A stretch of 64,000 nucleotides of DNA from Saksenaea vasiformis B4078. Lineage: Eukaryota > Mucoromycota > Mucoromycetes > Mucorales > Saksenaeaceae. Shown piece by piece: positions 22,666 to 32,796 of the stretch (positions within the stretch are counted from its first letter, which is position 1; every line of letters starts with the position of its first letter). The stretch covers positions 1 through 64,000 of the forward strand of contig JNDT01002269.1 in NCBI GenBank assembly GCA_000697055.1. The letters run 5' to 3'. The notes beneath the pieces were generated by a model. That model saw nothing but the letters and a program-made list of their open reading frames with translations. It had not been told where the DNA came from and did not search any database. The position numbers were made by a program, and so were the translations under genes.

Positions 22666-24480
22666 TCATATACTATCACATGTCGTACGTTCTGCAGGCG
22701 GAATGTGTGAAATCTGTTTCGATACAGGATCAACAATCAGGACATCACAAACAGGTAAGGAATAGGTTTGTACAAGTTGCGGAAAAGGTGGAAGTTTGTA
22801 CTTGAGGACACCACGTACAGTCAGTTCATAAGGATACTGCAGTAAGAGAGGCCTATTATATAGGTGAATGGTATGTTTTTTTTTCCTACTTCTAACAAGC
22901 ATGTTAATGCTTACCACAACTCGTTTCCGAACTCGTCGTCCTCGTTTACGCTCGGGTTCTGTATCCGAATTTGACTTGTCGCGGTACTTACTTCTGAACC
23001 CGAGATCTTTCTGGAATGAAAAACAAATGGAAAGTCCAGTTCGTAAACAGTGCCAAGATATTCGGGTACATCGGATTCTGAAGCTGCACCGGTTAAAACG
23101 GGTTGATGCAAAGGTAAGTAAGTAGGTTGCCATTCATTACCATGTGTCTCGATCATTTCTTGTGATAGCGTCACATGTGTGGCATTATTTGTGACATGCG
23201 TTTGAGTAGCTTCGTATCGGCTGGAGACGAAGACACTAATTGCTGCATGTGTCACTTGGACATTCCACCAATTTTTATTCCTAACGAAGCACCAGCCCGG
23301 ATTGGGTGAGAACAGAAAAGAAGCATAGAAGAACGCGGGCGAATTTACCTTGCTCGGAGAGTCAAATTGAACAAGAGTTCGTTTTGGCTGCCAACAACCT
23401 TGGTTACTGCCATGGGCTCCATATCAGTTAATGGAGCCATAAAGAACGTATAGACAAGCCAGAACAGCGTCAGCATGAAAATTAGACTGGAGAGCATGCA
23501 ACCAGCAACATTGATTCTGCTGCACAAATGGTCAGCTCGCATATGAAATTCTGCTTGTTGTCATGTACCTTGCCAACGTTGGCGTTCGTTGTTTTTTCTT
23601 GCAAGAGGAATAACCCATGAGAGGTGTAGTTTCCTCGTCGTTGTTTTGGTACCAGTTGTCACTCAATGGGTTGATGTGATTTGTTTTATTTCGAATAGCG
23701 GACAAAGAGAATGGATAGAAGGCTGTTGATGGCAGTTCCGAAACAGCCGACCGTAAGACAGGCCGTCTAGGATAATGCCTGGAAGCTTGGTCACTTCCAT
23801 GTTTTTCTTTTGTGTTGGTGTAATCGTCGTCCGCATGGGATGGCTTTAATGGATGATGCGGCTGTGGAGTATCTTTCTCGTTTGCCCATCTTGGTGTCGG
23901 GTAAAGGGGCTGTGGATATCTATCGCGGTACACGAAGTTCTCGTGCTCGTCAGAATCTAGAACAATCAAATAGCGGAGATAAGAGCAATGCTATGCGAAG
24001 CACAAGGAACATACCGTTTACTCCCAAGACGGCATCGCTGAGGTTTTTAGCAAATATATCCGTAGGAGAAACGTAGCTGGATACGAGCGGTCGTTTCTTC
24101 TTTTTCTGAGAGCGCATTGTATCACTTCCCATTGTTCTGGCGCTCTTTAGAAAATAAGTTGGGTGAAACAACAGGAACCGGGCTATGCTAACCTGCGAGA
24201 CCGTACGCTTCGGTTCATGATTCTGAAATATGGGTGCATCAGAAAATACTGCGGGTTCAACTGTTAGTTGACGCCGCATTTCGGGTCTGCTATAGTCCTT
24301 CTTTTTGTATTTATCCAATGTCATAAACCGGGTGGCATCCGAACTATGGATGGTGTTGAATTTTGGTCGTTGCGGAGTACTAATTGGCGGTAGTGAAAGA
24401 TCCAGGCTGGACTTTTTACAACTTTTGCCGCTCGTCAATGAAGGTGATGAAGGCGGCTCATCTTCGTTACTTGTTGTCAT
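22666..24480 (-). CDS. VAC7: VAC7-like vacuolar membrane regulator
   Basis: The long polar N-terminus (start MTTSNEDEPPSSPSL at 24,480) contains basic SQKKKKRPLVSSYVSPTD and ends with NNDEETTPLMGYSSCKKKQR. One transmembrane helix follows (LSSLIFMLTLFWLVYTFFM, about 23,440-23,500), then PLTDMEPMAVTKVVGSQNEL, NWWNVQVTHAAISVFV, and near the end YPYELTVRGVLKYKLPPFP. This is the Vac7 core: membrane anchor, PLTD motif and an LEA-2-like lumenal beta domain. In S. cerevisiae Vac7 activates the Fab1 kinase that makes PI(3,5)P2 on the vacuole. Introns lie at about 24.19, 23.95, 23.57, 23.34 and 22.86 kb; stop at 22,666. An upstream in-frame ATG at 24,675 would add about 65 hydrophobic residues but is less likely. 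The family call is strong; the activity is inferred. Confidence 0.78.
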
Positions 24481-25106
24481 TGTGTAGGCATTCGTCACTC
24501 TTAATCGGGCGCAGTTCAGTGCACAACGATCCAAGGCTGCTATAAGGAACAGCGGCAAAGGATTGCAACGCAGAGTCGGGATGCTGTTAGTTGTTGTAAC
24601 CGGCAAGCAATTCCTATGAAAGAGTGAAAGAGCAAAAAAGTAACTCAGACAAAGGGGAAAAGTACGGTTTGACATATTTGGGGATCTCTTTTTGGTAGGT
24701 GAACCAAAATACTTCTGTACTTAACTTGCACTATGGATCATACGTGCACGAATCAACGGTTCGGTCAATCCCGCGATTCTATTGAGCTTTTGAGACAACA
24801 AAAGGGGTTTTTGTTAACTTACTCCACATGCACAATGGACCTTCAATGTGCATTTGTCAAAACGCTAGTGGAGCAGGAATGCGCTCAAATTCGAATACAT
24901 TATTTTAGGATGGTTGACTGACGGTTCTAGACTGTATACTTTTAGTGTTTATGCTTACCACAGATTATTCGCTGGATCGGCCTTTTCAAACATGATCTTT
25001 CTGTGGTACAAATTAGACAATTCCCAGCCAAGTTGAACGCTTTATAAGTGAATTATGGTGCTTTCGATATACTTTATTATAACTTTATACAATTGAAACG
25101 ACGGTA
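24481..25106. other. Intergenic
   Basis: Contains the VAC7-like promoter and the 3' region of the downstream minus-strand gene. A 62-codon plus-strand frame at 24,733 has no recognised match. Nothing else is seen. Confidence 0.45.
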
Positions 25107-26011
25107 TTAAATGTTCAATGGAACCTTGACCCATTCCTTTTCTTGCTTCTTGTAGAGATGGCGTTCGTTCTTCTCTGTGACGTAATGTTCAACTTCGCTT
25201 ACTTCGAGGAAAAGAACAGCAAAGTTCTCGTAACCACGCTCCAGCAGAGTCTGCTTATCTTGGTCTTCATGGACAAACCATCCCTCCTCATTACTGTCAC
25301 CAATTTCCAAGCTTTCGATCCGTGGGAGTTCATCCTCCTTGGGTGTACCAGAAGCTGGCCATGTGTACAAAGCACGTGCATCGTTGGAAAGTCTATGCCA
25401 CTGTCGAAGTCGTTCGGCCTCCCAGTCAAACTTACGCTTGCCAGGATGATGCAATCGTGACTTGATACGCTTCAAAAACGATTTGGTGGCCTGACTAACT
25501 TTATCACCGAAGTCGCTGTCATCGTCCTTATCACCTCGGAAAAGGTGGATTTTCTTGCGAGCAATATGGCTATCCAAGTCGGCACAAGGTTCAATATCCT
25601 GACCAATAACATGGAGTCGACCACGAATGCGGAACTGTTCACCAGTGCCACTCATGAACCTATAAAACGAAGCGTGTCAAAAAATGAAAGATAAACAATA
25701 GGTAGGGTGCATCATCCTTACCAACTGGCTTCGAAGGCAGAGTTATTTTCGATTTCGCCAATCTTGGGGGAGCGTCTGTCGGAGGCGATTGTCAAAAGAT
25801 CACTTTGCCATCCAGTTTCTTCGGAGGGGTCTTCACCAGCAAAACCAGTGAACGACACGATGGCATTTGATGGGGTGTTGTCGGGACGAACGGTTGCTAA
25901 AGAAAAATAGGCAGCATTTTTTCCCAGTTGTTCTGTGTTGCTCGCAAGCCGAGAAAGAATGATATTTTTCCAGACCGGAGAGCCGTTAGCTTTGGAGTCA
26001 GAGTCAGACAT
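25107..26011 (-). CDS. FMN-binding pyridoxamine 5'-phosphate oxidase-like protein (Alr4036 type)
   Basis: Two exons. Exon 1 (26,011 to about 25,722) begins MSDSDSKANGSPVWKNIILS and contains AAYFSLATVRPDNTPSNAIV, then TGWQSDLLTIASDRRSPKIG, the split-barrel flavin-binding pattern. Exon 2 (from about 25,657) begins FMSGTGEQFRIRGRLHVIG and holds FDWEAERLRQWHRLSNDARA and the C-terminal region around HEDQDKQTLLERGYENFAVL; stop at 25,107. Members of this family (Pyridox_oxase_2) bind FMN and resemble PNP oxidase, but the true vitamin B6 enzyme is a different family, so the substrate is unknown. Probably a soluble cytosolic protein of about 280 residues. A T-rich block follows the ATG upstream (26,022-26,034). 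Confidence 0.85.
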
Positions 26012-28202
26012 TTGTAAAGTTATGAAAAAAAAAATCATTCATTTCCCTGACCCGACCATTTTATAAGTAGCGACGCGCATCGGGACTCGTTCCGAGAAAG
26101 GAATAAGCTTTCCTGCATGGAAGCGGGAGCCAAAAAGAGCTGTACTACTTCGTCTACTGAAACGAAAATAGAACGATATTTTATTGGTTCTATTCTTCTA
26201 CAACGTTCTTAGAAAGTACCGTTTATTCAATGAACTTTTACGCTGCCCGACCGAAGCTAATCCCGTACTGTGGATCCCTATGACGTGAGAAGAAAAAATA
26301 GCCTTTGCCTGGTATAGATGCGAAGTAGCAAGGAGTGTCGACGTACGTAATTGTGTTACACCAGCTTGCCTTCGCCGCCAACCTACGGGCCTCTGACTTG
26401 CTGCCTATCATCGCCTTCAAATTCCAATTGTAATCCTGGATCCGATCTCCTGCACTGAACGCCACTCCCAGTTACTTACTCAGATAGCGACGCAGAATTT
26501 ACGTATTAGTGGAAAGTGTGGCAAAAAGTCTGTGATATTCTGTTGCAAATTGATGCGCCCGAACTAGTCCACTTTACACGCCTACCCGTTCAGCTGACTT
26601 CCTTCCCTGGTTTTCGAGCTCACCTTCCACTACGAGTTGATTCTACCCCTTCCCTTTCTTTTCTTGCTGTGCTGTCCCTCTTATCCTATGGATTATTTTT
26701 CTATCGCCTTGTCTTGTTTCCCTTTGGTGTAGAGAGAACATGTCGTTAGACACAACGCTCACAGTCATACCGGAATGAACAACCACCATTTTGATCCAAT
26801 ATTTGTGCTACTGCATTAGATTTTGCGTCCTTGAAAGGAAATTACTAGGGCCACTCCAATGGGACACTCTATCAAACGGATTTTGTGCAAAACCGCTTGG
26901 TATGTCGTTAACATATCCGTCATGTAAATCAATATGAAGTCATATATTGACCGTTACTTTTAACATATTCCACTATCCCTAAAGATATTGTATTCGACAT
27001 GAACATCTGCTTCGTGTATCCTATAACCCGGGGCATCTTGTTTTGAAACCCTCTCACCTTCAAAATCTCCCAAATTCGAGCCTCCACCGTTCGCAACGCT
27101 CCAGCAATACAAACATGACTATAGTCCATCAATTCTCAGAAATAAACTTGGCGTTTGTCTCGAAAAGCGTCCGATTTTGAGGAAGCTAGATGTTCCGTTC
27201 GAGCGACCCTAGCAACACCCGCCGAAAATTGCACATTTTATACTGCTCGACCAGATTTTTGGGTGCGAAAGCTCCTTGTATTTAAGGCAGACCCCGTCGC
27301 CGATTCCGTTAGCAGCATCCCTATGCAGCAGATCGTTGCTTTGACATACTTTCCTTCACAGCAGCAAAAGCACCTGCTAGCATCAGCAGAAAACCGCTAC
27401 TTTAACATACATGATATATATAGAATGGCACGCAGAATCTTCTCATTGAACAGGCCAAAGGAGATGATACCAAACGAACAACAATTGATGTCTGGGAATA
27501 GCCCACTACGTAATATCAGAAAATCGTAAACTGCGCCAAAGGAAACACGCCAGCGCCCAAAGCAAGCTGCCGAGTTATGCTGGAGATGGAATACGATTTG
27601 GGAACACCATGTAGTATCTGGGCGAGTCTCACAAAGGGAAATGGACGAAACCCTTTGAGGCTGTTGGATATCTTTATTTCGTTCTATATCTTCACTGCTG
27701 AATTCGGTGTACCCTCTGGTTCAACGTGCTAGATGGTGCTCGTGGATCATCCATAGAACCTCATCGCAGGAGCTATGGGCTATGAAGTAAGTGTACTGAT
27801 ATAGACTGACCGGGAGAACGTTCTGACAAATCGTATCACATTACATTCAGACTAGCTCTTGCACTTTGTTCTTGTTGATGTCTGATCGCAGCCATGGAGT
27901 CAGCTACTTATCACCTTGCTATTTGCTAAAGATCCCCCTGCAGCCATTGCACATTGTTTGTTTCTCAGGTACCTATCACCAGTTGCTACTCCTGTATTAG
28001 TAAAGTAGCACTGTGCAAATCAATAAACTGCGGATCTACTTTAACCTAAACAAACGATGCTATTGTTCCTGGTAGACGTACTAAAGCAAAATTTTTAAAA
28101 CTTGCCGCTGTTCCTGCATTCATGGAACGCCGAGCAGCTTATTTCAAGTATGCACTTTTTACAAATACTATTTATTGAATGCATCTTTACGCTACTCTAT
28201 GC

Positions 28203-28331
28203 AAATTTTGCGTCTATCGAAAACCAGGTTTGCGCTAAATAAGGATGAAATACGTGGTTATCAGTACATACATTGGCGATAAAATAATATTCCACTTACA
28301 TCAACTTGGTCCCCACATGGACGCAAAATTT
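28203..28331. repeat. MITE-like element with 15-bp terminal inverted repeats
   Basis: The left end reads AAATTTTGCGTCTAT (28,203-28,217). The right end, on the opposite strand, reads AAATTTTGCGTCCAT (28,317-28,331), a 14 of 15 match. The span of 129 bp holds no open frame. The same ATTTTGCGTCC core recurs at 26,820-26,830 and, inverted, at 54,983-54,993. No clear target-site duplication is visible, so this may be a fold-back remnant. Confidence 0.5.
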
Positions 28332-28784
28332 ATTTGAGCAGCATAAAAATTCATTCGCCGTTAGTAAATGGAAAATACTTTGGTGTCATTTCACTTGCCC
28401 CCGAAGGGCATAGCCGCCCAATGACGGCAGTAGAGATTATACTGACGCAAGCGCCAGTCTGGGTGTTAACGCCGTGCAGAGGACTTGAAGCGATGCAACG
28501 TCTGGCGAAGTTCTGTTGCGGAAGTTGGATAGCCCAGGTTACAATAATATTTGCTTACCTGGCGGTGAACAAGGGGCTGCACCATAGCCGAGACGGTTCG
28601 GGACAGAGGTCATGCGGGCTAAAGAATAGACATAAAAACATGAATAATCCTGTACGTATGTAAATTGACATCCTTACCGGGGATGCCTTCTTGAAAAACA
28701 GAGCCAAAGAATTTAAAAATGGTTCATCCGTGCCTTTAAGTACGGATCACTTTGGGTGGAACGTTTTCTTATCTTGAGCACATT

Positions 28785-28945
28785 TTTACTGCTTTCCGGC
28801 AGAATATTGGGAAATCGATCACTGAAGTACCTCAATGCAAAGGTAATATTCTTGCTTTCAACGGAACGTTTGCCTTACCTTCAGATATTTTTACTGCTTC
28901 CGGAAGAGTACCGAAAAACCATCGCTGAAGCACTTTAATGCAAAA
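28785..28945. repeat. Two-copy tandem duplication, about 104-bp period
   Basis: Each copy carries a variant of ATTTTTACTGCTT(T)CCGG(C/A)AGA, a spacer with GAAAACCATCGCTGAAG or its variant, and ends in AATGCAAA. Copy 1 lies at about 28,785-28,842 and copy 2 at about 28,889-28,945. The copies differ by several substitutions, so the duplication is old. Confidence 0.55.
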
Positions 28946-30170
28946 CTGAGGTTACCCAGGCGCAAACTAATCCTTGGATTAACGCAAATGAACCACTTCT
29001 TCACGCCAAGACGCATCACTCTCTATCCCTAAAACTATTTGGCTTGAATGTTTCATAATATTTATCTGACGCAAATGTGGATTCCAAATCCAGTGTTTAC
29101 TGGCTTGCTGCAGAGAGCATCTCACAATTTGCCTGTTAGTTTCTCATATGTCAGGTAAGGACGCGGCCTGCTCCTCCAACAGTATGCTTGTGTTCGGGAT
29201 AACATATGTGGACGTGTTATCCTATCTGCTGGTGATGAAAGATTTTCTACACTAGTTAATCGATTTTTGTGCATACATTTGAATAGCTTGTTGCAAAGGA
29301 GACACAACTAGAGAAATACTGTCATCAATCAAATCAGAGCAGTACAATGTCCTTATGCGCAAGTCAAAACTACATCTATGAGATAGATAGGAATCAAAAG
29401 ATCACCAGGTATATTAGCAATTGTATCATAGTCCGCACAAAGACAATGGTGAAGTTAGGCGCAGGCGATGAATTGCTTAATCCATGAAAAGAGCGATCTT
29501 CGCTAAGATCACCGTTTAAGGAAACTCGCATGACTTCTTATCAGGCAGTATCCATTTGTTCATACGCTATCTTCAAAAAGGAAGGTTGACATTGCCATAT
29601 ATTCCGACTTCGCAAGTTTTAGGCTGCATCTCATCGGACCTGAGTAGAAATTGTGCTTAGCGCGATCATTCATGCATTGTAGCGCAGGCTCTACGGTTGT
29701 TGAAAGCGAGCAGCCCTTCCCCTTTCTTTTTGGCCACATAATGCTGTATCTCATGCTAAACGATTGAAAGACAAACCTTTTGATATAACTCTCGAGCGTT
29801 GTTATGCACTTTGTCATCCACTATACTTGCCTATTACGTGATGAGTGCATAATCCCAAATTCTACATAAACAGTACTAATGCTATAGGTGATTCACCCTA
29901 GACTACATCCCTAAGAATTGATAGGCAACGTATGCTTCGTTTATACTAGTAACTGATTTACTCATATATGTACGTATGCGCATACAACGCGCTCCAAGAG
30001 TATCAATACATTGTGAAATCGCAAAGGTGTGGAACAGGTTCTAAACAACGATACTTCGTTTCGCGACAGGAAAAGTTAAACGACAGCCATCATATCATAC
30101 ACATGCAGGTATTAGCCTATCGCTATTGTGAAAGAAGTGGCTGACAGTGATTTCGTTTCTGGTGTTCACT

Positions 30171-30652
30171 TTATCCTGTCGAACGTTGTGTTGTACTGGC
30201 AACAGCCCGGATATTTGTCAGCAGCCGGTTCTTCTGCTGGAAAAGCTTGTCCACGGCCTGTAGCGTTTCTGCGTTACGTGCCGCCAATGTCCTTGTTTGT
30301 GTTGCATCGTTAGACGCTCCGGCAATGCTCAACAGACCGCAAGATTTAGCATGTGCTTCGAGTGCTTGCAGAGACATCATAAGATGGTCGAAATCGGCTG
30401 CCATAAAACTTTCCGTTTACTACATGTTAAGAAACATGGCATAATAAAGGAGAAACTAACCTTGAGCAGTCGCTGCATCGTAAGGTACCCAAGGCGATTT
30501 TTCACTAGAAGATGATGGTAAGCATAACCGCCACTGAGCACTAAGTTTTACATTTTATCAAATAACTCTTGGCTCTTCTGTTCGATTTCCGAGAGCTGAG
30601 AGATCAGTGTAATGAAAGAATCACGGTATTCTTGGGTCGCCTTGGAAGCCAT
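30171..30652 (-). CDS. Small helical protein, 123 residues, unrecognised
   Basis: Three exons join without a stop: 30,652-30,552, 30,504-30,461 and 30,397-30,171, total 372 nt. The product begins MASKATQEYRDSFITLISQL, continues SEIEQKSQELFDKIEKSPW and VPYDAATAQADFDHLMMSL, and ends VASTTQRSTG. It is almost all predicted helix, with heptad-like Leu/Ile spacing and no signal peptide or membrane segment. I do not recognise the family. The size and shape are like small subunits of larger assemblies (Mediator, kinetochore or tethering complexes), but this is only an impression. It is divergent from the UIM+UBZ4 gene with 500 bp between the starts. Confidence 0.6.
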
Positions 30653-31152
30653 GATTGCGCCAAATGGCTGCTTCTGCCCTTAAATCGCAGCTTGAGGGTG
30701 TGACTACGCGTCCGACCGCTTGAGTGCTTTTGTTGAAACAAATTGACGTAAACTAAAGTCATGTCTTCCTGTGCTCGCTTCGTTCGCGAGTACTCGGGCG
30801 GATACTACAAGGAACATCTTAATATCAAGATACGAGTCTCCTGACTATGTTTGGAAACAAGAGGCTACAAGTATTATTCGGCCCTAGAGGGGATATCCAG
30901 CGGGTAGACACGCAAAATATACAAAAGTTGGACAATAGACAGAGTTGAATGAAGTAGCGCAGAAAGCTTAACAGGCCTTGTTAGAGATGATAATGAGTCT
31001 CTAAGAAATCTTCGTATGCAAGATGACGGGAATGCATGGTGTCGAGGAACAGTCACGTCTGAACGGCTCGCTGTCTCGGTGTGTCTCAGTGCCCCTTTCT
31101 GTTTTGAGACACAGATGTCAATCGGCTTCTTGATCTTGAGTTGTGATTGCGA
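30653..31152. promoter_or_regulatory. Divergent promoter region
   Basis: The 500 bp between two outward-facing start codons (30,652 minus and 31,153 plus) must hold both promoters. I see no clear TATA box or a binding motif I can name. A 60-codon minus-strand frame (30,874-31,056) is taken as chance. Confidence 0.4.
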
Positions 31153-32329
31153 ATGAGTATCAAATCATGGCTAAAGAAACAAGAAAGAAAGATAGATCAG
31201 GAAGAAGTAGAACTAAATAAGGCGATTGAATTGAGCCTACAAAGCGCGTTGGAACAAGAAGCGGAAGAACGACGGCTGTGCGAACTATTGTCCACTCATG
31301 AAGACGAGAAATTTGTTTTTTCATTTGATGAGGAAACGAAATATAAGCGATCACCAGAATACACTACAGAAACTCTAAAAAGTAGAAAAGAAGAGAAGTC
31401 CGTTTTAGAAGAAGATAACGAAGAAGGCTGTCTTTCGATTGATGATGTGGAAGCATGGCTCAATAGTGACACCAGCACACCATCAGAAGCTCTTGTCTCC
31501 GACCCAATGCGATCCAGTCCAGCATCACCTCTTTTCTTCGAATCAACATCCATCCACCACCGAACACCGCGCCTCATATCATTTTCGGATCCTTTTCAAA
31601 CAACAAACCGATCGAGAGACAGCATCACGCGACCTGTAAAGAGACCACGATATGAACCTAGAGTGGATAACGATGATGAAGATCCACTGACGGCATTTGT
31701 CGAACCGATGATTGAACGTCAGAAAGTATATCCCACACGGCCGATCAGTAATAGTAATAGTAATAGTAATAAGAGTGCAAAGCTCAGATCCGTCGAGGTA
31801 AATTCTTTGAGATTCGTTTTTCTAAAGGTGTAACATGATCAAGGATTTTGAGTGCCCGATATGTCTACGACGGTTCGCTGGAACAGAAATTGAAGCTCAT
31901 GCAGCTTCTTGCAATGACTTTGAGGAGAACAGCGACACGGAAAAATGTGATACCTATCTCTCGAGCCCGACAAGAACAGATTTCACTTGCTTTGATAAAG
32001 CAGAAAAGACGGGGAAAATACCATCATCGGATAGTAAGGAGACAACAGCGGAGCATGTTAAGCCGAAAACAATAGCTGCTGCTGTGGCTAGGGCTCGAAA
32101 AAAAGCGCAGAAGTAAGACTTCCTCATTCGGAAAACAAAAAAGTCTCATTATCCTGTTAACAGAAACGAACATGCACCGGTATCCACATCCGTATCAGCG
32201 TCAGAAGAAGCTTTCAACTATTATGCTGTCAATGACTGTACTATTGAAGAGGAATTAGTTGATGCAGGGTTTGGGAGTGGTACTGGACAACTCGCCTGGG
32301 AATCTGTTGGACAGGCACGATATAACTAG
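31153..32329 (+). CDS. UIM + UBZ4 ubiquitin-binding protein
   Basis: Three exons (31,153-31,797, 31,844-32,112, 32,164-32,329) give 359 residues. Residues about 14-35 read EEVELNKAIELSLQSALEQE, a ubiquitin-interacting motif with the acidic lead, central Ala and Ser. The middle is Ser/acidic and disordered with a basic patch (RPVKRPRYEPR) that may be a nuclear signal, and an AGTAAT microsatellite coding Ser-Asn repeats. Exon 2 opens with FECPICLRRFAGTEIEAHAA, then SC: a C-x2-C-x11-H-x3-C zinc finger of the Rad18/UBZ4 type. A Lys/Arg helix (AAAVARARKKAQK) follows. Two ubiquitin-binding modules in one nuclear-looking protein suggest a DNA-damage or ubiquitin-signalling reader, in the manner of RAP80 or Rad18. 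I do not recognise an orthologue. Confidence 0.78.
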
Positions 32330-32796
32330 CTGTGAATATTCAAAAGTAAAAAAAAAGTTGAGGTGTCTTAAAATGTTTGTCCCTTGAAAGAACCACCAGT
32401 GTGGGTTAGCTATAGAAAGGTGTTTAAACACTAATCTTATCCTCTGCTGCCTTCACGAAAGAGTTGCACCTACTTTCATGCTAAAATCAGTTATCTCACG
32501 ATAAACAGAGTTCGTTACACGATCATAGCCTTGTCCTTTACGAAAGTAATAGGTTGAGCATGGGATTGTTACTGGGATCGAATTTTCTGCGTGTTGTCGA
32601 TAGTGGCAAGGACGGGGCTTCATTGATTATGGTGTATGATTTCGAGGAATATTGCTGTACCACGCAGTAAAAATAGAAACGAAGCTTGGCTCTATTTTTC
32701 TTCAGAGACCCCGCTCCATCTTCGCGCTTTAGCCCCTCCTCCTTTCTTAGAACTCCTTCCTTTTTTTTTCTTTGTTCATTTTCATCAAGGCAAGAG
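32330..32796. other. Intergenic / promoter of secreted repeat protein
   Basis: A pyrimidine-rich block (about 32,692-32,780) precedes the ATG at 32,797, a common feature of strongly expressed fungal genes. A 119-codon minus-strand frame here is the complement of that block and is not called. Confidence 0.45.

Larger units (their letters stand above)
26012..30170. other. Gene-poor, repeat-bearing 4 kb stretch
   Basis: No gene is supported. Open stretches at 26,238-26,465 (minus), 26,929-27,132 (minus) and 27,155-27,529 (plus, no ATG) have no recognised family. A relatively GC-rich block at about 28,390-28,630 contrasts with its AT-rich surroundings. A MITE-like inverted repeat (28,203-28,331) and a two-copy tandem duplication (28,785-28,945) lie here. 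The look is of old, decayed mobile-element DNA. Confidence 0.5.
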
